Of a stretch of DNA of 5,443 nucleotides, positions 1-5,443 are shown piece by piece. Where the stretch lies: contig JAEYXI010000432.1 in NCBI GenBank assembly GCA_023428515.1, positions 1-5,443 on the forward strand. The letters are read 5' to 3'. The notes below the pieces were generated by a model. It did no database searches. It saw nothing but the letters and a program-made list of their open reading frames with translations, and was not told the DNA's origin. The translations under genes and the position numbers were made by a program. Source of the stretch: Pseudomonadota bacterium (lineage in GTDB: Bacteria > Pseudomonadota > Alphaproteobacteria > Rhizobiales > Rhizobiaceae). The first letter of the stretch is position 1, and each line of letters begins with the position of its first letter.

Positions 1-253
1 TGCCCATGCAGTGCGGGCCGGTATCGGTGTCGGCGGTGTCGATCATCACCGTGTCGTAGGGCACGCCGAGCGTTTCAGCCGCGATCTGCGCGCCGACGGT
101 CTTGATGCCCTGTCCGAGATCGGTGGACGAGAGCGTGATGACGAAGCTGCCGGTGGTGGTGGCGTGGATCAGCGCCTGGCTGGGGTCGCCACCGAGATTC
201 ATGCCGGTCGGGTAGTTGACGGCGGCGACGCCGCGCCCCTTCAGCCAGGTCAT
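1..253 (-). CDS. Molybdenum hydroxylase, C-terminal half of the split molybdopterin subunit (NdhM-like), partial
   Basis: This gene encodes the second half of the molybdopterin-binding subunit of a xanthine-dehydrogenase-family hydroxylase. Only the first 84 residues are inside the window; the reading frame is still open at base 1. It begins MTWLKGRGVAAV and continues through PTGMNLGGDPSQ to STDLGQGIKT at about residues 43-52. The (D/E)xGQG segment is the known pterin-contacting element that opens the second Mo-binding domain in the family. The start is ATG at 253-251, one base after the TGA of the preceding gene, with a GGGAG ribosome site seven bases upstream, so translation is probably coupled. 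In most relatives this stretch continues the same chain as the preceding gene. Here it is a separate polypeptide, as in NdhM of Eubacterium barkeri nicotinate dehydrogenase (from memory). The catalytic glutamate expected near the C-terminus lies outside the window and cannot be checked. Confidence 0.85.
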   Translation of the reverse strand, partial: MTWLKGRGVAAVNYPTGMNLGGDPSQALIHATTTGSFVITLSSTDLGQGIKTVGAQIAAETLGVPYDTVMIDTADTDTGPHCMG

Positions 254-254
254 G

Positions 255-1622
255 TCAGGTCTCCCGTGCCATTGAACTCATCGCCGCGAATCGCGGCGGC
301 AGGTCCTTGCCGATCTGCCGGGCGGCCGCCTGGATCACCTCGACCAATGCCGCGCCTTCCACCGTCTTGCGATGCGCCTTGGTGTCGCCGTCGCGATAGG
401 CGTTGATCAGCCGAAGCTCCATCGGGTCCATGCCGAGGTGCCGCGCCACCTGGTCCATCTGCGATTCCAGCGCGAAGTCGCCAATGGTGACCCCGAAGCC
501 GCGCATGGCGGAGGAAGGGGTGCGGTTGGTGTAGACGCAATAGGCGTCGACATGAACGTTCGGGATCGAGTAGGGGCCGGGATAATGCGCCGCGCCCTTC
601 TGCGCGCCGTAGGGCGAATGGCGCGAATAGGCGCCGGCGTCGGTGTAGCCCCAGACCTGCCGCGCGACAATGCGGCCGTCTTTCATGACGCCGTCCTTGA
701 GCACGATCTTCTCGGCGGCGCGCGGCGAGGAAATCTGCATCTCCTCATAGCGGCTGTAGACGAAGGAGACCGGTCGGCCGGTCATCTTTGCAGCGAGGAT
801 GGCGATCGGCTCGACCGTGACGTCGACCTTGCCGCCGAAACCGCCGCCGACCGTGCCGCCGACCATGTGCAGCTTGTGGCCGGGCATTTGCAGGATGATC
901 GAGGTGTTGTCGAGCGTGAAGAACATCGCCTGCGTGTTGGTGTAGCAGGTGAAGCGGTCGTGGCCTTCCGGCGCAACGATGCAGCCCGTCGTCTCCATGG
1001 GCGCCTGCTCGATCGGCGAGGACCAGTAGGTCTGCTCGAGAATGTGGTCGGCCTCGGCAAATCCTTTCTCGACATCGCCGAAGCGCACCTTTCGCGAGGC
1101 TCCGCTGTCGTACATGTAGAAATTCTGGCCGTGGTGCTCGTTGACGATGGGCGCGCCGGGCGCAAGTGCGGCCTCGATATCGAGCACAGACGGCAAGACC
1201 TCATAGTCGATCTTCACCTTGGCGGCGGCCTCATTGGCGGCGCGCTCGCTGTCGGCAAGCACTGCGACCACAGCCTCGCCTTTCCAGCGCACCTTGTCCT
1301 CGGCAAGCACATGCTCGTCCTCCGGGCCGACCTGGATGAGGATCAGGATCGTGTAGAGATTGTGCGGAATGTCCTTGTGGGTGAGGATGCGATGCACGCC
1401 CGGATGTTTCTCCGCTTCGGAGAGGTCGACGCTCCTGATGCGGGCGTGGTCGTGCGGGCTGCGCACCATCTTGAGATAGAGCATGCCGGGGAAAGTGCGG
1501 TCGGCGAAATAGGTGGTCTTGCCGGTTACGTGTCCGGGGACGTCGGAGCGCTGCAGGCCTTGGCCGAGTTCCTTCAGATCGTCCTTGCGCTCGTCGGCGA
1601 AGTAGCTCTTGGCGAGTTTCAT
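255..1622 (-). CDS. Molybdenum hydroxylase, N-terminal half of the split molybdopterin subunit (NdhL-like)
   Basis: This 455-residue protein covers the N-terminal a/b-hammerhead domain and the first Mo-binding domain of the xanthine dehydrogenase family, whose single-chain Mo subunits usually run to about 700-800 residues. Visible landmarks: DVPGHVTGKTTYFAD (27-41), GEAVVAVLAD (115-124), IEQAPMET (204-211), the cofactor loop GGTVGGGFGGK (255-265), RPVSFVYSRYEEM (283-295), YTDAGAYS (326-333) and SAMRGFG (371-377), which corresponds to the conserved RGFG substrate/Mo loop. There is no VAYRCSFR loop, so it is not a form I CO dehydrogenase. The protein stops (TGA, 257-255) just before the GQG domain, which the next gene supplies. 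The start ATG at 1622 is preceded by GAGGA overlapping the stop of the FeS gene, only seven bases away. It is an enzyme half expected to work in the cytoplasm with its neighbours. The substrate is unknown; aldehydes or N-heteroaromatics are typical for the family. Confidence 0.92.
   Translation of the reverse strand: MKLAKSYFADERKDDLKELGQGLQRSDVPGHVTGKTTYFADRTFPGMLYLKMVRSPHDHARIRSVDLSEAEKHPGVHRILTHKDIPHNLYTILILIQVGPEDEHVLAEDKVRWKGEAVVAVLADSERAANEAAAKVKIDYEVLPSVLDIEAALAPGAPIVNEHHGQNFYMYDSGASRKVRFGDVEKGFAEADHILEQTYWSSPIEQAPMETTGCIVAPEGHDRFTCYTNTQAMFFTLDNTSIILQMPGHKLHMVGGTVGGGFGGKVDVTVEPIAILAAKMTGRPVSFVYSRYEEMQISSPRAAEKIVLKDGVMKDGRIVARQVWGYTDAGAYSRHSPYGAQKGAAHYPGPYSIPNVHVDAYCVYTNRTPSSAMRGFGVTIGDFALESQMDQVARHLGMDPMELRLINAYRDGDTKAHRKTVEGAALVEVIQAAARQIGKDLPPRFAAMSSMARET
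261..265 (-). promoter_or_regulatory. Ribosome binding site for the second Mo-subunit gene
   Basis: GGGAG on the minus strand lies inside the last codons of the N-terminal-half gene, seven bases before the ATG at 253. A well-placed ribosome site at the break supports two genes rather than a sequencing error or recent frameshift. Confidence 0.6.
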
Positions 1623-1629
1623 CGTATCC

Positions 1630-2112
1630 TCAGGCGGCGTTCTGGGAATTGGAGCGGGCGGCGGTCAGCACGGCGCGGATAATGGGTTCGTAACCGGTGC
1701 AGCGGCAGATGTTACCCGACAGCGCGTCGACCACGTCGTCGCGCGACGGATTCGGGTTGCGGTCAAGCAGTGCCTTGGCGGCCATGATCATGCCCGACGT
1801 GCAGAAGCCGCATTGTGCCGCGAACTCTTCCATGAAGGCGCGCTGAAGAGGATGAAGCACGCCGTCCTTGGCGAGCCCGCCGGTGGTGAGAATTTCCTGG
1901 CCGTTGCAGGTTTCGGCGAGCGTCAGGCAGGACAGCCTGAGTTCGCCGTCGATCATGACCGAGCAGGAGCCGCAGGTGCCCTGATGGCAGCCGCCCTTGG
2001 GCGAGGTGTCGCCGAGCTTATCGCGCAGCACCTTGATGAGCGTCGCGCCGCTGTCGACGAACTCGGCTTTCTCTTCCCCGTTGAGCGTGAACTGAACCGG
2101 AACCTTCGCCAT
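1630..2112 (-). CDS. Molybdenum hydroxylase, [2Fe-2S] iron-sulfur subunit (CoxS/NdhS-like)
   Basis: This 160-residue electron-transfer subunit carries both clusters of the molybdenum hydroxylase family. The N-terminal plant-ferredoxin-type domain has C42, C47, C50 and C62 (CX4CX2CX11C, in GGCHQGTCGSC). The C-terminal four-helix domain has C101, C104, C136 and C138 (CX2CX31CXC, in QCGFC and ICRCTGY). Q100, just before C101, is the residue known in relatives to contact the molybdopterin. All eight ligands are present and the length is normal, so the protein should be functional. It would relay electrons from the Mo centre to the FAD subunit. The ATG at 2112 has AGGGAGG four bases upstream. The gene lies 42 bases after the FAD gene and seven bases before the Mo-subunit gene, so all are probably on one transcript. 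Confidence 0.96.
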   Translation of the reverse strand: MAKVPVQFTLNGEEKAEFVDSGATLIKVLRDKLGDTSPKGGCHQGTCGSCSVMIDGELRLSCLTLAETCNGQEILTTGGLAKDGVLHPLQRAFMEEFAAQCGFCTSGMIMAAKALLDRNPNPSRDDVVDALSGNICRCTGYEPIIRAVLTAARSNSQNAA

Positions 2113-2154
2113 CTTTCCTCCCTGTGGCGTTACTCCAGCGAATTTCGCGGCGCG

Positions 2155-2940
2155 CTACTCCAGCAGCAGGCGGCGGAAATGCACAGGAAGCACCTCTGCG
2201 CGATACCAGGCGCTGGCGATCGCATCGGTGATCGGCTGCACGCCCTCGCCTATTGCGGCCACCGCCGGCGCAACGTCCTCCTCCCCGAGCGTTGCGCCGG
2301 CGAGCGCCTTCTCGGCAGACCTGGCGCGGATCGGACGATCAGCCATGCAGCCGAGCGCGATCCTCGCGCTTTTCACCTTGCCGGCGTCGGCCTCGATGAC
2401 CGCCGCGATGCTCAGCACCGAGACGCCCTTCGGCTTGATGCGCGACACTTTCAGGAAGCGGAATTCTTCGGCAGACGGCACGGCGAAGCTCACCGCCGCA
2501 ACGATCTTGCCGTCGCGGGCAGCCAAAAACTCCTCGATGCCGAGGTCGCCCGACGTCGTGTGGACCGTCGCGTCGAGCGCCAGCAGCGCCACCGCGAAAT
2601 CGCCATAGGGTGCGGGTGCAAAAAGATTGCCGCCGACCGTCGCCATGTTGCGGATCGCAGGCCCGCCTACCGCTTTTGCCGCCTTGGCGACCGCGGAGAG
2701 GCCTGGATGTCGCGCGATAGCTGACATGGTGGTCGACGCGCCGACGGTCGCGCGGGCGTCCGTTACCTCGATTGCCGACAACGCCGGGTCGGTCGAGCGG
2801 ACATAGGTGGAGAAGGAGACGTCGCCTTCATTGATGGAACGGACAACCAGCGTGCCACCGCCGATATAGCGGGCGTCGGTATCCGTCAGCGCCGAGCCGG
2901 CCTCGGCGAGCGTCGGATAGGTTTTCAGGGCAAGCGGCAT
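2155..2940 (-). CDS. Molybdenum hydroxylase, FAD-binding medium subunit (CoxM/NdhF-like)
   Basis: This 261-residue protein belongs to the FAD_binding_5 / CO-dehydrogenase flavoprotein C-terminal family. It accepts electrons from the [2Fe-2S] subunit and passes them to NAD or another acceptor. Visible motifs are the N-terminal FAD loop GGGTLVV (27-33), the phrase TVGASTTMSAIA (65-76), and IRNMATVGGNLFAPAP (96-111), which contains the second conserved FAD motif (TVGGNL). The C-terminal domain includes PKGVSVLSIAAVIEAD (about 170-185). It is a little shorter than most family members (usually about 270-300 residues), but both FAD motifs are intact. The start ATG at 2940 has AAGGAGG five bases upstream. 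It lies 21 bases after the SRPBCC gene and leads the FAD, FeS, Mo-N, Mo-C series. Confidence 0.95.
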   Translation of the reverse strand: MPLALKTYPTLAEAGSALTDTDARYIGGGTLVVRSINEGDVSFSTYVRSTDPALSAIEVTDARATVGASTTMSAIARHPGLSAVAKAAKAVGGPAIRNMATVGGNLFAPAPYGDFAVALLALDATVHTTSGDLGIEEFLAARDGKIVAAVSFAVPSAEEFRFLKVSRIKPKGVSVLSIAAVIEADAGKVKSARIALGCMADRPIRARSAEKALAGATLGEEDVAPAVAAIGEGVQPITDAIASAWYRAEVLPVHFRRLLLE

Positions 2941-2961
2941 TCCAGCCTCCTTGCGGCTTGA

Positions 2962-3405
2962 CTATTTCTGTCCCGAGAAATGGCTCTTCAGTGCGTTGAA
3001 GCCGCCCTGGAAGACGTTCTCGCCCATGCCCTTGGCGATCTCGTCACCCTTGTCGGCAGGCGCGTCGAACTCGGCGGTCCACACGGCGTAAGTGCGGTCT
3101 CCGTCGGAGACAGGCTCGAGCTTCAGCGTCGATGAATGGTTCGAGATCGGCGCGGGATGCTCGATGATCGAGTAGGTGGTCAGGAAATCGCCATCGGAGA
3201 AGGCGAGGAGCTTTTCCCGGATCGTTGCGCCCGACGCGACCTTGAACTTGCGCACGCAGCCGATCTCAGTCGCGCTCCTGCCGTCCTCGATCTCGCTTTC
3301 GACCATGCGCGGGTGCCAGCCCGGCAGTCCGTTGAAGTCGCGTATACGCTCCCAGACCTTCTCGACCGGCGCGTCGATGACGCTCGAAATCCTGACTTTC
3401 GGCAC
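2962..3405 (-). CDS. SRPBCC-fold (polyketide cyclase/PR10-like) protein, first gene of the hydroxylase operon
   Basis: This 147-residue protein has the START/Bet v1-like helix-grip fold. It opens VPKVRISSVIDAPVEKVWER, where IDAPxxxVW is the usual first strand and helix, followed by DFNGLPGWHP (23-32), IGCVRKF (48-54) and a C-terminal amphipathic helix (about 118-143). No signal peptide or membrane segment is seen. I chose the GTG at 3405 because GAGGGAGG lies five bases before it and the fold begins at once. An in-frame ATG at 3564 would add 53 non-homologous-looking residues, overlap the regulator gene and cross the operator. Members bind hydrophobic ligands in a cavity, and some CoxG-type SRPBCC proteins help mature or anchor molybdenum hydroxylases. 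Whether this one binds the substrate or assists the enzyme is unknown. It lies 21 bases before the FAD gene. Confidence 0.88.
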   Translation of the reverse strand: MPKVRISSVIDAPVEKVWERIRDFNGLPGWHPRMVESEIEDGRSATEIGCVRKFKVASGATIREKLLAFSDGDFLTTYSIIEHPAPISNHSSTLKLEPVSDGDRTYAVWTAEFDAPADKGDEIAKGMGENVFQGGFNALKSHFSGQK

Positions 3406-3410
3406 GCAAT

Positions 3411-3418
3411 CCTCCCTC
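3411..3418 (-). promoter_or_regulatory. Strong ribosome binding site that fixes the GTG start at 3405
   Basis: GAGGGAGG on the minus strand, five bases (ATTGC) before GTG, is a near-perfect Shine-Dalgarno sequence. It supports the 147-residue SRPBCC product over the longer in-frame reading from 3564. Confidence 0.75.
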
Positions 3419-3431
3419 GATGCTCGACAGG

Positions 3432-3460
3432 AGAATAACGCCAGAGCGCTGGACGCGCTT
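3432..3460 (-). promoter_or_regulatory. Predicted activator-dependent promoter of the SRPBCC-hydroxylase operon
   Basis: On the minus strand the -10 candidate TATTCT (3437-3432; 4 of 6 to TATAAT) sits 17 bases from the expected -35 position (3460-3455), where the sequence is AAGCGC, a poor match to TTGACA. The -35 position overlaps the operon-proximal operator repeat by five bases, the arrangement expected where an AraC-type activator replaces a weak -35. Transcription would start near 3425, leaving a short leader before the ribosome site at 3418. This is a prediction from spacing and is not proven. Confidence 0.45.
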
Positions 3461-3493
3461 ATCAATGCGTCTCGATCGCTTATCGATCCGTCT
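3456..3493 (-). promoter_or_regulatory. Tandem direct-repeat operator for the AraC-family regulator
   Basis: Two copies of AGACGSATYGATAAGCG (minus strand) occupy 3493-3477 and 3472-3456. They match at 15 of 17 bases and are offset by exactly 21 bases, two helical turns. AraC-family proteins have two helix-turn-helix motifs and bind direct half-sites about 21 bases apart, as at the araI site of E. coli. The site lies between the regulator gene and the operon, and its proximal copy touches the predicted -35 region. I saw no copy upstream of the regulator gene, so autoregulation through the same motif is not suggested. Confidence 0.75.
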
Positions 3494-3511
3494 GAAAATA
3501 GGATACCCGGA

Positions 3512-4336
3512 TCAGGCAGCGCTCTGGATCGCCTCACGATAGAGCGTCGGCGGCACCCCGGCATGATCGCGGAAGAAGCGCGTGAAATTGCCCTGGGTCG
3601 TGAAGCCGAGATTCCACGCGACCGAGGTCAGCGGTTCCCGCGACCACTGGAGCTGGCGCAGCGCCTCCTGCATGCGCAGCGTGTTCCAGTAGACGTTGGG
3701 TGTGAGGCTCGTCTGCTCCTTGAACAGCGCGAAGAAATGCGGCCGCGACAGGCCGACGCTTTTCGCCACGTCGTCGAAGCAGATGCGTTCGCAGACATTG
3801 GCTTTCATCAGTTCGATGGCCTTGAGCACGCGGTAGTCAATGCCGTCATGGCCGGCGGAGCGGGCGCGGCGCGGACGAACCGAATCAGCGGCGTCCGCCA
3901 GGCTGTCGATCAGCCGCTCGATCTCGTAGAGCGCCAATTCGTCGATCTCGCTATCATTGAGCTCTTCGTAGAGCATCACGGCGGCGCGGTGCAGCCACGG
4001 TTCGATCGGAATGGCGGCCGCGGCGAAAATCGGCTGGCCGGGCAGGACGCCGCGGCGACGATGGAACCATTCCGGATCGATGTAGAAGGCCAGGAATTTT
4101 CCCGGCCTTCCGTCAGCCGAAAGCGCATGGCTGTGCGGTTGGAAGGCATTGATTGCAGCGGCAACCCCCGGTCCGGGTCGCACCTTTTCCGCACCGATCG
4201 TCATCTCGCCGGCGGCTCCCTCGAGCCACAGGATGATGTGTGCTTCGGCGTGGGCGTGGGTGACGAAATCGCTCGCGACATTCAGCACCGAAACGTGCCC
4301 GAATGTTCCGCGAAAGAGGCGGATCGAGGTGGCCAT
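3512..4336 (-). CDS. AraC-family transcriptional regulator
   Basis: This 274-residue regulator has an N-terminal cupin-like sensing domain (about 5-100; THAHAEAHIILWLEG at 26-40 is typical of the AraC_binding fold) and a C-terminal AraC/XylS DNA-binding domain (about 168-268). The first helix-turn-helix is around FDDVAKSVGLSRPHFFALFK (187-206). The second is around LTSVAWNLGFTTQGNFTRFF (236-255), followed by the conserved HAGVPPTLYR. The length is normal. The start ATG at 4336 has GGGGAGG five bases upstream. It is read in the same direction as the hydroxylase operon, 106 bases away. The gap holds a two-copy direct repeat of AraC type and no terminator, so it probably activates that operon in response to a small molecule, and some read-through is possible. 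The ligand cannot be deduced from the sequence. Confidence 0.95.
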   Translation of the reverse strand: MATSIRLFRGTFGHVSVLNVASDFVTHAHAEAHIILWLEGAAGEMTIGAEKVRPGPGVAAAINAFQPHSHALSADGRPGKFLAFYIDPEWFHRRRGVLPGQPIFAAAAIPIEPWLHRAAVMLYEELNDSEIDELALYEIERLIDSLADAADSVRPRRARSAGHDGIDYRVLKAIELMKANVCERICFDDVAKSVGLSRPHFFALFKEQTSLTPNVYWNTLRMQEALRQLQWSREPLTSVAWNLGFTTQGNFTRFFRDHAGVPPTLYREAIQSAA

Positions 4337-4389
4337 TGCTTCCTCCCCGGGGCTTCGTACCTTGTTCTGTTCGTGGCCCCGTTTCGGAA

Positions 4390-4418
4390 ATAGTGATGGC
4401 CGGAAGCCGGTTCGTCAA
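4390..4418 (-). promoter_or_regulatory. Predicted sigma-70-type promoter of the AraC-family gene
   Basis: On the minus strand, TTGACG (4418-4413; 5 of 6 to the -35 consensus) and CACTAT (4395-4390; 3 of 6 to the -10 consensus) are 17 bases apart. Transcription would start near 4383, giving a leader of about 47 bases. A terminator lies upstream (4486-4510), so the gene needs its own promoter, and this is the best candidate in the gap. The CCGG-CTT-CCGG stretch in the spacer could be a dyad, but such runs are common in GC-rich DNA. Confidence 0.45.
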
Positions 4419-4485
4419 TATGGACGGAACCGCCGCTCGGTGGCGCGCCGGCGTCACGCGGCTGCGAGGATTGCAGGACCCAACG

Positions 4486-4510
4486 AAAAAGGGCGGCCCT
4501 GCGGCCGCCC
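4486..4510 (-). terminator. Rho-independent terminator after the RND permease gene
   Basis: Read on the minus strand, GGGCGGCC, the loop GCAG and GGCCGCCC (4510-4491) form a perfect eight-pair GC stem followed by TTTTT (4490-4486). It begins four bases after the permease stop codon. Flanking AACGA/TCGTT (4482-4486 and 4511-4515) could extend the pairing. It separates the efflux gene from the regulator and hydroxylase genes. Confidence 0.85.
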
Positions 4511-4514
4511 TCGT

Positions 4515-5443
4515 TCAGTGCGCGGGAGATGCCGCGGCCGTCGGCGGCGGCGCCGATTCGGCGTGCGGCTTCAGCTCCTTGCGGGAGATGTAGGTGTAGA
4601 ACATCGGCACGACGAACAGCGTAAAGATCGTGCCGATCAGGATGCCGGAGAAGATCACCAGGCCCATCGAGTAACGGGCGGCGGCGCCCGCTCCCTGCGC
4701 GATGATCAGCGGCACGACGCCGACCGCCATGGCGGCGGTGGTCATCAGGATCGGACGAAGACGCGTCTTGGCTGAAGCGATGATGGCGTCCCGGCGCGAA
4801 AGGCCGTGTTCCTCGCGCTGCTGGTTGGCGAACTCCACCATGAGGATGCCGTGCTTGGTAATCAAGCCGATCAGCGTGATCAGGCCCACCTGCGTGTAGA
4901 TGTTCAGCGTGCCGAGGCCGAGATTGAGCGGCAACAGCGCACCGAAGATCGACAGCGGCACCGACATCATATTGATGAGCGGATCACGGAAGCTCTCGAA
5001 CTGGGCCGCCAGCACGAGATAGATGACGATGACGGCGAGGCCGAAAGCTATGGCGATCGCGTTGCCCTGCTCCTTTTCGAGGCGCGACTGGTCGGCATAA
5101 TCGATGAAGAAGCCGGCAGGCAGCAGCGGACGCGCGATCTCCTCGATGGTCGCAAGGCCGTCGCCCGTGGTGACGCCCGGCACGGGCAGGGCCGAGATGG
5201 TGGCCGAGTTCAACTGGTTGAACTGCAGGATCGCGGCCGGCGACGCGTTCATCGAGACGGAGACGACCGCCGAAAGGGGCACCATCTCACCGGTGACGCT
5301 GCGAACGTAATATTTGCCGAGATTCTCCGGATTGCCGCGGTGATGCTCCGACACCTGCATGATGATGTCGTAGCTGTTGGAATCGCGGTCGAACTGCGCG
5401 ATCGCACCGCCGCCGACCAGGAGATTAAGGGTCGCGCCGCTCG
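4515..5443 (-). CDS. RND/HAE1-family multidrug efflux permease, C-terminal part (5' end outside window)
   Basis: The visible part is 308 residues, about the last third of a permease of roughly 1030 residues; the frame is open to base 5443. It contains the end of the second periplasmic porter/docking region and then five hydrophobic segments that match TM8-TM12 of AcrB-type pumps. By visible-residue number these are about 128-146, 153-172, 181-204, 228-248 and 257-284. The phrase GLITKHGILMVEFANQQ (192-208) corresponds to the family's conserved GLxxKNAILIVEFA stretch in TM10, with His in place of the Asn of AcrB. RPILMTTAAM (229-238) is also typical. The protein is an inner-membrane proton-driven exporter working with a periplasmic adaptor and usually an outer-membrane channel, neither of which is in the window. 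The alanine- and proline-rich tail ends at TGA 4517-4515. The terminator suggests that it is a separate unit from the hydroxylase genes. Confidence 0.95.
   Translation of the reverse strand, partial: SGATLNLLVGGGAIAQFDRDSNSYDIIMQVSEHHRGNPENLGKYYVRSVTGEMVPLSAVVSVSMNASPAAILQFNQLNSATISALPVPGVTTGDGLATIEEIARPLLPAGFFIDYADQSRLEKEQGNAIAIAFGLAVIVIYLVLAAQFESFRDPLINMMSVPLSIFGALLPLNLGLGTLNIYTQVGLITLIGLITKHGILMVEFANQQREEHGLSRRDAIIASAKTRLRPILMTTAAMAVGVVPLIIAQGAGAAARYSMGLVIFSGILIGTIFTLFVVPMFYTYISRKELKPHAESAPPPTAAASPAH

Noticed and set aside
250..260. Frameshift pseudogene of the Mo subunit
   Set aside because: The break falls at a domain boundary, with an ATG one base after the stop and a ribosome site at good spacing, and no degraded sequence on either side. 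A natural split is more likely, though a sequencing error cannot be fully excluded here.
255..1622. Form I CO dehydrogenase large subunit (CoxL)
   Set aside because: The diagnostic VAYRCSFR loop is missing. The corresponding region reads SAMRGFG, as in other hydroxylases, and the subunit is split.
372..1682. A 436-codon open frame on the plus strand opposite the Mo-subunit gene, and similar long plus-strand frames at 1609-2724 and 3176-4393
   Set aside because: Long antisense frames are common in GC-rich DNA. Their translations are Arg/Gly/Ala/Asp-rich without any recognisable domain, while the minus-strand genes have complete motifs and ribosome sites.
2131..2164. Nine-base direct repeat TACTCCAGC at 2131-2139 and 2156-2164, one copy overlapping the stop of the FAD gene
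   Set aside because: It is too short and only two copies exist. No associated promoter or structure was seen, so chance or a tiny duplication is enough to explain it.
3473..3487. TCGAT-5-ATCGA dyad within the operator region as a separate repressor site
   Set aside because: It is a short match contained in the larger direct repeat. The 17-base, 21-offset direct repeat explains the sequence better and fits the neighbouring regulator family.
4345..4380. Possible leader hairpin GGGGC/GCCCC next to the ribosome site of the AraC-family gene
   Set aside because: It has five pairs with a 22-base loop in GC-rich sequence, which is weak and likely by chance. There is no riboswitch-like conserved core.

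Overview
The window is GC-rich and compact, and every supported gene reads on the minus strand. The codon style, the short intergenic gaps and the gene types fit an alphaproteobacterium. A Rhizobiales member such as the Mesorhizobium group is my best guess, but this rests on general resemblance, not on a marker gene.

In transcription order (high to low coordinate) the layout is as follows. (1) The last 308 residues of an RND/HAE1-type efflux permease end at 4515 with a rho-independent terminator directly after the stop. (2) A short promoter region leads into an AraC-family regulator (4336-3512). (3) A 106-base intergenic region carries two 17-base direct repeats set exactly 21 bases apart, the layout of an AraC-type operator, just upstream of a likely promoter. 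(4) A tight operon follows: an SRPBCC-fold protein (3405-2962), then the FAD subunit (2940-2155), the [2Fe-2S] subunit (2112-1630) and the molybdopterin subunit of a xanthine-dehydrogenase-family molybdenum hydroxylase. The molybdopterin subunit is split into two genes. The N-terminal half is complete (1622-255). The C-terminal half starts one base after its stop (253) and runs off the window.

The operon appears to encode a four-polypeptide hydroxylase. Its substrate would be oxidised at the molybdenum centre formed by the two large polypeptides, and electrons would pass through two [2Fe-2S] clusters to FAD. The order FAD, FeS, Mo-N, Mo-C and the split are those I recall for the nicotinate dehydrogenase NdhFSLM of Eubacterium barkeri, but nothing here fixes the substrate. 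The AraC regulator probably senses the substrate or a related compound and activates the operon through the tandem repeats.

The most notable points are the split Mo subunit with its TGA-C-ATG junction, the phased operator overlapping the predicted -35 region, and the SRPBCC protein as first gene of the hydroxylase operon. No mobile element, CRISPR array, tRNA or rRNA was seen. No gene-free stretch exceeds 300 bases; the longest is 4337-4514.
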